Assembly: GCA_003255065.1 (NCBI GenBank) | Contig: QAOA01000393.1 | Location: forward strand, 1,493,493-1,557,492 | DNA from: Cercis canadensis | Lineage: Eukaryota > Streptophyta > Magnoliopsida > Fabales > Fabaceae | DNA: 64,000 nt | Reading direction: 5' to 3' | Part shown: positions 47,687 through 59,480 of the stretch, piece after piece | How positions within the stretch are numbered: the stretch's first letter is position 1 | Layout: each line of letters begins with the position of its first letter | Made by a program: the position numbers and the translations under genes | Notes under the pieces: model-generated | Database searches by the model: none | Told to the model about the DNA's origin: nothing | The model's input: only the letters and a program-made list of their open reading frames with translations

Positions 47687-49956
47687 TCAAGCTCGGTTCT
47701 CGAGAGCTGACGCAGCAGAGTCAACGTGAGAAAGCAAGCATGAATAAACTTTTTGCTTCAACCTATCAATAGTCTCCACCAACCCTTCACTCCCTGAGTT
47801 TAAATTGCTTCTCAGTTTGTCCAACCACTCGTTGGCATGCTTAAGGTGTGACAATGCGAGAGCAATATGGTTGGCTTGCTCCATTTGTCTCCCTGAAACG
47901 CTCTTGCTATCTTTGCCTTTCTTCTCCTGAGTGTCCACAGAAAACCCAGAATCCAATGTCTTCTCCAAGAATTTCAAAAACCATGATCTTGTTTCATTTA
48001 TAAGGGTTTCTGTCAGCTCGTTTATCTCTTTCAGACCATCCCCTTTGGCCCATTCTACTTTCTCAGTCCCGGATAATGCGGCTAAGGGTTTTGGAGATTT
48101 TAATGTGCTTTTACCATGTGTTAAACCTCCCTTTTTGCCAGGTTTTTCTATTTCTGCAGAAGATGATACTGTGTATAATTGAAGTGATTTGTCTTTAAAT
48201 GAAGTTGTAGTATTTGGTTGGTCCATGAGCTGTTGGAGAGAGAAGAACTTGTTCAGAGTGAGATGGGGGTTCTCTGATGCTGCAGAAGAGCAGAGATTGG
48301 CGAACATACTAAAAAAGAAATGTAGAGGTAATCAGTAACCCTTTTTTTTTCCAGTAAATGATATGGAGTTTGATGATTCCACCATGAATAGGTAAATCTT
48401 TAAGTAAATAATTTGCCCAATTTTATATCAAAAGCTTTAAATACCTTATACACTTGACAAGGGTTGCTGCTGCAGATGCTTCTTTTTGAGCTTCTATTGC
48501 AACCAGAGAAGCTAAATGTTTCCTTCTCATCACTCCCTTATGGAATAAAAATAGAAGGTGAGGAAGCGAAAGCAAACAGTTTTACATGACTAATGAATAG
48601 TGCCAATTTTTAAACAAGGCAAAGATAAAATGAAATTTGAGAACTGACAATGTATAAATTAGAGAACTGACTACAGAGAAAAAGAGAGATTAGCATTATA
48701 TGAGAGAGGGAGACAGAATGTAACTAATGCACCTTTCCAGACTTCAAAAGGTTGACAGGCAAAGAGGACCATGGAACTGCCTCTGTGCTATTGTTTTTTT
48801 CTTTACTGCTGGACAAAAAGTTGAAGCTCAAATTTTCCTGTTTTATTGAATTGCGTTTGGTAGAAGTGCTCATAGAAGTCGCTATAACAGTCTCCTGGAT
48901 ATTAGGTTGAGCAACCTCTTGTTTTGGTGAGAGTGCTTCTGGCCTATTGCGTGTTAAAGTCATGGGGGCTAGCTGTGATCAAAACCAATCATTGTCACCA
49001 CAGTGTGTTTTTATAAGATCAGCATTAAATTTTGGTTATTTCCTTTCCTTTCATTTCATTGAAAAGCATAGATCATCTTGTGTTTTCTATTATATTCTGC
49101 CAATGCAATGAATCATTTTCAAATGCAGTGCAGAAAAAGATTAATTTTAATGATAATATTTCTTTGCTGTTTTTATTTGTGAGTGGCCACTTATAGTTGT
49201 TATTATAATGCTGTGCAATTCCTAATCATGCCATGTGACCTACAGAAAAAGATTTCTAGAGACCATATAGTTTTGTCCCATCCAAATTCAAATTTAAGGC
49301 AAGAATCATACCTGACCTTTAATCTCTTGTTGCTTTCCTTTTGCTGACCCAACCTTTTTCCCTGCTCCACCATTCTCAAAATCATTACCTTTGGTAACTC
49401 CATTAGATTCTGCTCCATTCACCTTTGAATTTGATGTTAAAACACCCTGCATATACCTGGATGCAACAACAGCCTTTTCCTCCTTAATAACAATTTTCTG
49501 CCTAGGATTCTCTTTGGCTTCTGTGAAATCCAAGAATTTCAAACCATTAACACCTTCACTATCAGATTGTACTGGACCCTCTGATGGCTCTAACATGTGC
49601 ATTAAATCCTTAGGATTGCCCACAAAAGGGTGCCTTCCAGGAACTGGCCTAACCCCAACAAGAATAGGGACTGGTGTTCCACCCTCCATCTTATCCACAT
49701 AGAAGAATTGTCCAAGCTGTAACTTGTTGTTCAAGATAAGTTCATTGTCTTCCTTTGAGAGTGAGACATAGGTTGAGTGTGAAGAGTCAGAGACCTTTAT
49801 GAAGAAGCCTTGGTTAGGCCACAATTCGGATCCGGTTAATGCAGGCACAATGCTGATCACCTGCAGAAGGACTGATCGGTATTCGCCGCGAACCTTTACA
49901 TTGGAGTTCATGCTTTGTAGAAGCTTCAGTAGAACTCCTGGTATCAGTGATGCCAT
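47687..49956 (-). CDS. DUF936 protein, CORD (cortical microtubule disordering)-like
   Basis: This is a plant-specific DUF936 protein of 532 aa. Exons (gene order): 49312-49956, 48733-48972, 48445-48536, 47687-48308; total 1599 bases. The N-terminal DUF936 domain is clear: [20 protein letters not shown], then [40 protein letters not shown] and [15 protein letters not shown] (about residues 1-120). A Lys/Glu/Ser-rich linker follows. The third exon encodes [21 protein letters not shown] helical C-terminal region ([17 protein letters not shown], ending in SALENRA) closes the protein. From memory, Arabidopsis At3g14170 (CORD1) belongs to this family and alters cortical microtubule order in xylem. 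Assignment to the family is firm; assignment of that function here is inference. Confidence 0.88.
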
Positions 49957-51167
49957 TCTTCTTTCCCTTTCTTCTAATTATCTTCAAAGTTCTAACTCTT
50001 TGATGTATTATAGTTCATGGTATTAGTAAAAATGCATGTCTGGTTTATCCAAGACACAGAATTTGCATATCAGAAAGTTGCTGAATCTACAGATAAACAA
50101 AACAAAAATATGTTACCTGAAAGTAGGAGCATTAACTGCCAAGAGAAGGGTGCAAGAGGAAACTCAAAGTGGCCCTTTTGGGAAGATGGTGTAAGAGATT
50201 CTGCAGAGAGATGAGAAACTACTAGGCATCCAAACAGAATGCCTCTGATTGTTAACCAACAACATCTATACCTTTGCATGCCAGGCACGTAACCATAAAA
50301 TTCTCTTCGCTTTCAAGCAAAGTGATATTATTTTCGTGTAAGAATGCCGAGGCCATTTATGTGTGATACAAAATGACAAATCTACACCTCTATTAGAGAA
50401 TTATTACCTGACCTTAATTGCAATTTCCTGGATATTATGGTCTGTTTCTGGTGGGCCTTGTTTTGGTAGCATCTCACTTTAAATTAGAGGGAATGTAACG
50501 ATTGAGAAAGGTAAGGATATTCCGATGTCCACTTCTTTGTGTGGAGTCATTAATTAAAAGCCCTTTCAATATTGACCATTATATTTGCACATAGCACCTA
50601 AGAAAATGAGCTAGATTGGGTAGTCTTACTTTGAACATGCATCCTAATTTTTTGGCCTAGCATGTATCTTTAGACTAGAAAAAGTTTTACAACGTAGATA
50701 CATAGATAAAAGTTTCAAAGTTTTACCTAATGATACGTCATCATTTGAAACTTGCAACAACTTTTTGTTCTCCCATCCCACAACTTGGTCCATTTTTATT
50801 TTCAAAATTCACCCTTTATGTAAAGTAATACTATCTATATAATTTTTATATTCACAATTATGTATATAGCTTTATCTTAGTTCAAGTGAGCCTATTTATT
50901 TATTTTTTTTCTATTTAAACTTAAATAGAGTTAGATTTACAGTTGTACATAACGATAAATAAAAAATTGTGCATTATGTAAGTAGTATTATTCTAATTCT
51001 TATATGTGCGGGGAGAATTTACTATATTTTGATGGGAAAAAATATTAAGCATTAGAAGAGCAAACAGTAGAAATTGAAGCGGGCTTTATCTTTCTTAATC
51101 TTGTAACCAATACACTGAACATATGCTCTACTAAGAAAAATATTACATGGCGGTTAGATTATTGGAA
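49957..51167. other. Intergenic region between DUF936 and ABCB genes
   Basis: The left end is the DUF936 promoter and leader (minus strand). The right end holds the ABCB 3'UTR. In between lies a probable MITE at about 50822-50995. I see no coding signal. Confidence 0.5.
50822..50995. mobile_element. Probable MITE (short AT-rich element with terminal inverted repeats)
   Basis: The left end reads AAAGTAATACTATCTATATA followed by ATTTTT, with CAATTATGTATA further in. The reverse complement of the right end reads AGAATAATACTACTTACATA, then AATGCACAATTTTTT and, further in, CGTTATGTA. The inverted repeats run over about 45 bases with mismatches and the whole is about 175 bases. No transposase and no clear target-site duplication are visible. 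Confidence 0.45.
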
Positions 51168-54100
51168 TCAAGCAAAGGCATTGGCTTCAGTCTCAGCACG
51201 AACAAGACTAGCATACAAACCATTAAGATGGGAAGCCAATAAAGTGTCATGGCTTCCAAACTCCACCACTGCTCCTTCTTTCATGACTGCGATCCTATGA
51301 GCCTCTCTGATTGTAGAAAGACGATGGGCCACTACTATGGTTGTGGCCTGTTTTGAAACCTCTCTAAGAGCATCTTGAACATGCTTCTCTGATTCCAAGT
51401 CCAAAGCACTGCTTGCTTCATCAAGTAGTAGCACCCTTGATCTCTTCAATATAGCCCTTGCTATTGCGATCCTTTGCTTCTGCCCACCCGATAACTGGAC
51501 CCCACTTTGACCAACCTTGTGCAAGAAAAATTCAAGAGTATGTGACATAATCTAACCTTGAGAGAAATAAATCTAAATGAGACGACTGATTTAGGTTATG
51601 TCACACTAGACACTTGTGAAAAGTCTATCAAAAAAAATCTTGGATTTAGAGTTGAGTTCTTTTTCTAAGAGAAATCATGGTTGTACACTTAAATGTAGAA
51701 GTATAAAGTATAAAGAATTTGAGGCGTAAAAGAAAAAGTTTAAGTGAACCAATCGGATATTGGAATTGCGAAGATGTTTTGTTTTGGTGAAAATATGTTG
51801 TGCGTCTATAAGTGGGGTGGGGAGCATACCTGGGTTTCATAACCTTGAGGAAGGCCACTGATGAATTTGTGAATATAAGCTTCCTTTGCAGCCTCTTCAA
51901 TTTCAGACCATGAAGCACCTGGGTCCCCAAAGGCAATATTATCCCTTATACTCCCAGCAAAGAGTGCAGGTTCTTGACCGACCAAGGCAATTTGCCTCCT
52001 CAACCACTTCACATCAATCACCTTCAAATCTAATCCACCCATCATTACCTTCCCTTGATTTGGATCATAGAATCTCTGTACCAACCATACAACCGTTGAT
52101 TTTCCTGATCCACTGGCCCCCACCAAGGCCACCATCCCTCCACCTTTAACCTTCAAATTGAAATCCCTCAACACAATCACCTCAGGCCTAGATGGGTATG
52201 CAAATGTCACCATTTTGAATTCTATCTCCAATGGTGTGGATCGTTCTATCTTCCTACCTTTACTTTTATCTTTATCAATCAATGGTCGACGATGAATGAT
52301 ATCTAGAACTGCAGGAATTGCTGTAGCCGCCATAGAAGTATCTGGTGCCAAACCAGCTAGTTGTCCCACAGAAAATGAGCTCAAAACAAGAATGAGAAAA
52401 ATCTTATACACATCTCCAAATCCTGTTTCGTTTTCTTTTACAAGGTAGGCACCAAACAAAAGAGTTAAGGTGTATGCTCCATACATAGCACCTTGAAAGA
52501 AACCAAGTGTTAGGCCTAGAATTTGTGTCCTTTTTACTGATTTTCTCCTAGGCTCTGATAAGGCTTTATCAAAGGACTTCACTATCTGTTCTTGGGCAGA
52601 AAATGTACTGACTGTCCTTATGTTTGAAACTGCACCAGAAGCAATATTGCTCGCTCTGGCATAAGAATTGTTATCAACTCTTGGCCCAATGTTTATGATC
52701 AAGTTTAAGTAACTTGCACCTAGTGTGAAAGGAGTAAGAGCAGTAGCCAAAAGGGCTAATTTCCATTCAAGGAAAAAGGACACACCAAGCCCAACAGCAG
52801 CTGAACTCAACCCCATTAGAAGGACTGAGATTCTATCTCCAAATACTGAACGAAAACTGACACAGTCAATTGATAGCCTTGAAACTAGCACTCCAGTGGA
52901 GTTGTCTTCAAAATCAAACCACCCAGGTTCTTGTTTCAGTATTGATCTAAACAAGAGGTCTCTAACCCTCGCTGTGAGCCTTGTCCCAGCCCAACCACAA
53001 AGACCTTGCTGTCCCGTCATGGTAATTATACAACCAAATCCAAGCCCAACAAGGGCTAAACAAAGGTGACCAACATCTCTTTTCATCTCGTCTATGTTGT
53101 CATGGAAGTATACTTCAAGGGCTATGCCTAAAATCAATGGAAAAAGGGATAGAATAGCACCTGCATGCATACCCAGAAGGAATCCTGAAATTAGCATCAC
53201 AAGCTCTGGTTTCTGCAATTTCCATATCTCAGTAAGTCTGAATTTTCTTGGCTTTTTGTTCTCCTTATCTTCCATCCTTTCTTGTTTCTCCTCTCGCGTG
53301 GATTGTAAGTACTTTGACTTTGAGACATCAACTGCATATCTTGATTTTGATACATCATAAACAGATTTCTCGTTGGTGGAAAAATCAGTAGGAGCCTTTT
53401 GTGAGCCATGTTCGTTGGACAAAGCTCTTGAAACGCCTTCTGTAGCAAGCTTGACAAGGTTATAATAGGAGCCACCTTTTCCCATAAGCTGGCGATGGTC
53501 ACCAATCTCAGTGACAGAACCATGCTCAAGAACCACAATGGTGTGAGCATTCCTTACTGTTGCTATCCTATGAGCAATGACGATGGTTGTTCTGCCAGCA
53601 GAGATCTTGTCAATGGCTTTTTGGACTGCGGACTCTGACTCAGCATCAAGAGCACTGGTAGGTTCATCTAGAAGAAGGATTTTGGGATCTTTGATCATGG
53701 CTCGAGCCAATGCAATTCTCTGCTTTTGACCTCCTGATAGTTGGGTACCCCTGTCTCCAACCTGCCAAAAAAATGGCGCTTTTTAGCCGAAGAGTCGGAC
53801 CATTAATTCTTTTGCTGTAGTTTTTAGGCTACTTCTATGTATAACAGCTTTACAACCTTGGTTACATTGAATATATTTTTAAACCACCAAGAAAAGGGAG
53901 AACTGTCTTTCAGTTTAGTTACTGCACCTGAGTGTCATAGCCTAGTGGTAGGCTAGAGATGAAGTTGTGGGCATCAGCAGCAATGCAAGCAGCAATTGCC
54001 TCTTTCTTAGTGGCATTCTCCTTTCCCATCATCACATTTTCCAGTATGGTGGTGGCAAATAGAATTGGTTCCTGCCCAACCATTCCTATCTGATCTCTTA

Positions 54101-55847
54101 GCCACTTCACTTGCAGCGTCATCAAATCATGACCATCCAAGGTGATTATCCCTGCAAAGACATTTGAGAGAACAGATTCTCCTTAGCTTTCAGAACATCT
54201 ACAGCCAACAATAGACTGTCATTTTGGTATATGCTTACCTTCAATAGGGTCATAAAACCTCTCTATGAGTGCAAAAATAGTAGACTTGCCCCCTCCACTA
54301 GCACCAACCAATGCTAGAGTTCTTGAAGAAGGAACTACCAATTTAAGTGAATGAAGAATCAGAGAATCAGGACGAGATGGGTATGCAAAAGTAACATTTT
54401 TGAACTCAATCCTTCCACGAACACTAGAAAGCCTCCTTCCCTCAGGGCTATAGGGATCAATCTCAGGGATTCTATCAATAACTTCGAATACACGGCAAGC
54501 TGCAACAGTGCCTTGTGCAAATTGTGCAAAATATGATAGGGCCAACGCCAATCCTCTGCCAATATAAGAAAAAAAGAAAGTGACTTTTTGTACTTTAAAA
54601 GCACGAGCAGACGTATGATAACAAAATCTAGATAGTCTTTAACATCAACTTGATCACAAAATCTGTACTTTCTTCCCAATTTTAAACATAGTCTACTACA
54701 TTACAGAGAGGGAGAGAGAGATCACACCTTCCACCTACATTGACACCAAAAAAACAACCAATGGCTGCACCTCCATCAAGCTCATTCCTGCTAATTAAGA
54801 TAGAGCCATACCAGAAAGCTAAGGCCCATGTTGAATAGGTTACCAAATAGATAACACCCATGCCTGCACCCTTGGCAAAACCAACTTTTGCTCCAAGTGG
54901 GACTGATTTTTCAAGTAGCTCAGAATACTTTGCAGCTAATTGGCTTTCTGCAACAAAAGAAAACACTGTCCTAATTGAACTGATGGCCTGCTCTGCAATG
55001 CTACCAGCCCTCCTATAAGAAGCCTATAACAAAAAGCATAAAAGGGGTATGAACAAAATGATATGATATAATAGAAAATTTTAATGAATGTCAATTGCAT
55101 CTTATGTTTTCCTCTTACATCCTCTTTTCCCGTTAGACCTCCATAAACACCTTTGTAAGCTATACCACAGAACATTGTCAATGGGGTGACTGCAAATACC
55201 GCCAGAGAGACTTTCCATGACCTTAGAAACCCAACTGCGTACCCACATATGAATGTAAATACATGATGTATGAAGTGAGCCATCTGCAATGGAAAAACAA
55301 AATCAAAATGCATTTAAGAATTGCTGTTAACCAAATATGGGACAAACAACTTGCCAGCTTAAATATTTAGACAGATCAACTGTATGGAATTTAATTATTT
55401 GGTACATTTAAGCGGAAGTGAAGTCAAGGTTTTGTTGAACAAATTAATGCAGTCTAGTTAAGTGATAGGGTTAACCTTCTCTCCCATAACTTCTTGAATT
55501 TGAGCAACATCACTTGCAACTCCATGCATAATATCACCAGTGCTGATCCCTGTATCAAAATAGCTAATGTCTTGTCGAAGAACTGCCCTTAAATACTCAG
55601 TTCTTATTCTTTGAGCAGATCGCTCCCCCACTAACCTCCAACATGTGATCTCTGCCAATTTAATTGTCAATGAAATTAATATTATAACACCTTATACATA
55701 TACTTCATGAGTTCCAGGTTGCAGATTGAATTCTTTTTCCAAAAAAAAATATGATTAATTTCTTAGTCTCCTTACCCAAATATGCTCCAACTACCACAAC
55801 TGCCGCTAAGCCAACCATACGTAGACATATCTGAAAATTAAAATAAG

Positions 55848-55885
<38 letters not shown>

Positions 55886-57026
55886 AGAATGAATGAATGA
55901 ATGAATAAAAGAAATAAATATAAATCAGAAACACTCAAAAACTCCAAAAAAGAAAGAAGAATTGAAGAATTTGTACCGTCTGTACATCCTTCAGCATCTG
56001 GGCTCTTTCTCCGTTAGATGATTCTTCAGAAATCTTATTGACCAAGTCTCCGAAAAGATAAGAATACCAAGGAAGTGCTCCTCCATTTATAAGAGCCCCC
56101 AAACAACCCAGAATCACAAGCACCAAGTCCCACTTTGTGGAGTACCTAAACAAGCTGAACAACCCAACTGACCCTGGAGGAGCTGCATCATCCTCATCCA
56201 TATCCTCTTCACCATCTTTATCAAATGCTGAAACCTCATCAATGTCATGGTGACTATATCCACCATGGCTCCCATATACATGGCTATTTGAATGCATTCC
56301 ACCATACCCATGATCATAAGGACCATGGCCATATCCACCATGTGAAGGTGTTCCATGACCAACATGATGCCCACCATGATCATGCTTAGTATGTGACAGT
56401 TGAAGATGATGATGATGATGCGTAGCATGTGAAATAATAGAGTCCTCTGGTGTGCTATAATCTACCATACTTAACTCATCTTCATCGGCCAAAGGACTAT
56501 TATCATGACCTTTTCCCTCTTTGATAATCCCCAATTTTGGGAACTCAAAATGAGACTTAATATGCTGATCATTGTCACTAGCAACATAACTCTGAAGCTC
56601 AACTCTCCCAGTTCCAGGTGGGACATAGCCAGAATGTTCAAAATATGGGTTTGTGAGGGTTCTGAACCCTCCTGTTCTTGAAAGGTAAAAGTCTTTGGCT
56701 GTTTGATGAATCACACGGCTCTGATCAGAAGCTGAGCTAGCTGCCCATGGACTTAGAACAGTACCCAAGTTTCTTGTGTACTCACGCCAAGCCCCAGAGG
56801 CCCCAAAGTTCCATGAAACCTCTCCTTGCCATGAATGATCATCATCTGAAGCAAAGGGTGTGGCAGGAACTCTGTTCCGTCGCCGGATTCTTCTGGAAGT
56901 GGCAGTGCTATGAGAGCTGGATGCAGTAAAAGAGGGAGACACATTGTGAGAACTCGCAGGCGTGGGGTAGCGGCGCCGCTGGTGTCTTGGAGAGTAGCAG
57001 TCAATCTCAAAGGAAGAATCAGCCAT
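51168..57026 (-). CDS. Full-size ABC transporter, subfamily B (MDR/PGP type), with long His/Gly-rich N-terminus
   Basis: This is an ATP-driven membrane transporter with two TMD-NBD halves. Exons (gene order): 55977-57026, 55776-55830, 55476-55651, 55119-55283, 54728-55023, 54239-54555, 53928-54151, 51830-53761, 51168-51515; total 4563 bases, 1520 aa. The ATG at 57026 gives [17 protein letters not shown] cytosolic extension of about 300 residues precedes the first membrane segment ([20 protein letters not shown]), where typical plant ABCBs have only 30-60. NBD1: Walker [10 protein letters not shown] (about 662), LSGGQ (about 769), Walker [12 protein letters not shown]. The second TMD begins near [23 protein letters not shown]2: GASGSGKST (about 1310), LSGGQ (about 1414), [12 protein letters not shown]-loop [11 protein letters not shown]. 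All ATPase motifs are intact. Substrate is unknown; auxin or other lipophilic molecules are transported by relatives. The exact subgroup is not assigned. Confidence 0.92.
55848..55906. repeat. Poly-A run (35) followed by GAAT repeats
   Basis: Thirty-five As (55848-55882) are followed by GAGAGA and about five GAAT units. On the ABCB transcript strand this is a poly-T run about 17 bases before exon 2, acting as an extreme polypyrimidine tract. Confidence 0.85.
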
Positions 57027-59480
57027 TGTTGCCACAAAAGTGTTTGATGTGAAAAAAAGAGGAACAAGAAAATGAAGAATGAGACTAAAATGGGTATAAT
57101 AGTTAAAGGATTAAACTTTGTGATTAGTTGTCCATGACCAAACACATTGGTCCAATGTGTCAAACAACGTCGCTCATTCCGCCATGTCTTGTAACATATA
57201 TCAGAATCCGGAGTGAGGAAAACATCAAACACATAGAGGGTGAGTGTGGTGTTATATTGTGCCATTGACTTAATAGATATTAGAGGGTGTAATAGTTGCT
57301 TGTGCATGGACGGCATGCAAGGCAAGGCAAAGAGGCCGGCTGAGAATACTAATGACTGGCGTGAAAATTTAGCTGATGATTTAGCACATTCTTGCTTGGA
57401 TATAAAAATTTTATATTGCCAAGTCTTGTTATAAATTGATAATGTTTTTTTAGGAAGTGACTTATGTTGGTGTTCCTTTTTGGTAGTCAACTCTCGTACT
57501 TGAGAATAACAGGGACTATCCATTTGTCATGTAAGCCTGCTTTACAATTTGTTTTTCTTAGCTTGAATGAAGGCCATTATTAATTGCCTTCCTTGACTAG
57601 GTAATAATCAAAACTTGAAGTACATAAATAAAGAAACAAGTGAAAAACTTGACCAAAAAAATAAAAATAATCCCCTTCAACTTTAATTAATATACAGATA
57701 ACCCCAGAACTTTCTTTATTGTTATTTTCTTTATTTTTTTTGGCCGAAATTCATTTGCTAATTGTTGAAACCATATATTATATCAGTAGGTGACTCATAT
57801 AATTATTAAATATTAAAAGAGCAAGTGATGTGAATCTTATCTTTATTAATTTAAACAGGATGCTAACAAAACGTTTCATTTTGATTTGCATAATACAGTA
57901 GCACAAAGGAACAAAATCGTTATGTTCAAGAGTTACAAAGGCATAGTTTTCTTCTCAAGGATTTGGGGACAACTAGTTGGTCGAAAGTTACATCGCATGC
58001 AAAATTGGAAACTTGCCGCACAATGCATGAAAGGTAAGTTTAATGCATTACATTAATGGACATGCGTTGGCTGCATAATTAACACAAGTGATGGAGTTTA
58101 ATCCAAGAAAGTCAAAAACCCAATCAGCATCTTCGATTGTTCATTGCAGAACAATAACATAATTGGTTTCTGTTTCCTAGGAGTGATCGAAAGGTAATAA
58201 GATTGTGTCAGGAGCAGGTTATGTTATTGTCGGCTCAGTTTTGGACTCGAACTTCTGACCCTTCTAAATTGAACGACAATTATCTTCCTTTTTCCTGTTT
58301 TATTCACATGTTGACCATCATCAAGTAGGCCATGAATCTGGCCAAAAAAAAAAACAGAAAAGGACTTGTTTTCTAAAGACATAGTAAAGTGCTAACCACA
58401 TTTTTTGTATTCTAACTACTAAACATTGACCACTCCGATTAATTGTCGTATTTCTTGGTAATTGGTACACAATTGCTTTATATATTCTTATCTATTGCTT
58501 ACAGATTAATATGTTTTACATAGAATAGTAAGCTATTCTTATTTAAATAAAGCATTATTTAACAAAAACTTATAATAGTATGGAAAAAAATATATGTAAC
58601 AATTTACCACTGAGAGGACACAGATCACGAGCATATCAGATGATGCCATTGACAGACATTTGATCCCTTATAGCAAATGTTACGCTTTCAGAAGAATATA
58701 ATAGAAAACCTTAACATTTTTTCCTTGTAAATTGCCACTATGTAATATATCCATATCATTCTTCGCATGAGACTTGAATCTTTGAAAAAAAAAAATTGCA
58801 ACATCACAGGGTAATAAGATCCATTGCCAAGACTAGTTACTGAATTATGAATTACAGTCTAAATGTATAACTTTGAAAAACAGAGCGAANACAGGGTAAT
58901 AAGATCCATTTCCAAGACTAGTTACTGAATTATGAATTACAGTCTAAATGTATAACTTTGAAAAACAGAGCGAAGATTACATTGCTGTTTCCTTCAGCGA
59001 AGAATAACTGCAGTAAGTGCCAAAGGATTCTTATTTTTTTTCTTTTAAAGCGGGGGAGAGGGAGACACACTCTTTTGCAAGCTATTACTCCGCAATCACA
59101 TCACTCTTGTCGACTCGGACTATGCAAACTCTGACAAGATTTCAACTCTGATATACATCACACAGCACTAGAGCAAAAGAAATGGGTAAAAGAATGCCTC
59201 CATACTGCCAAAATCACAATGACACAGCGCCAATAGGCGACTCTTCATTGAATACAGTATACAGCATATTTCAACACAACTATCAGCCATAACTAACTAA
59301 ATCACAAGAGAAAAACTCATTAGTCCAAGAAAATATACATAATTGCGTCGTATATCTTTTTATATAGATCACTGTATCATGCCTACCTCTCACTTTTGTA
59401 CCATATATTTAATAGTGTCCTTTACACCCTACAATTGAAGATGATCCACTTTACTCGCGAGATTCACTCTCAGCGACATT
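57027..59480. other. Intergenic region between the ABCB and COP1-interacting-like genes
   Basis: The left part is the ABCB promoter and leader (minus strand). The right part (about 59.0-59.48 kb) is probably the 3'UTR of the COP1-interacting-like gene. The middle is AT-rich and contains an 84-base duplication around an N. No gene is recognised; short open frames here have no family features. Confidence 0.55.
58806..58974. repeat. 84-base direct duplication around a single N
   Basis: The block 58806-58889 (ACAGGGTAATAAGATCCATT...) is repeated at 58891-58974 with one mismatch, and N 58890 lies exactly at the junction. This is the same signature as the duplications at 2.2 kb and 15.9 kb and most likely an unmerged contig overlap. 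Confidence 0.85.

Noticed and set aside
57240-57434. Short plus-strand frame between ABCB and the COP1-interacting-like gene
   Set aside because: It is short, has no family features, and lies in the ABCB promoter.
56753-57523. 256-codon minus-strand frame upstream of ABCB
   Set aside because: It overlaps ABCB exon 1 in another frame and runs into its promoter; the real exon is defined by the ABCB frame starting at 57026.
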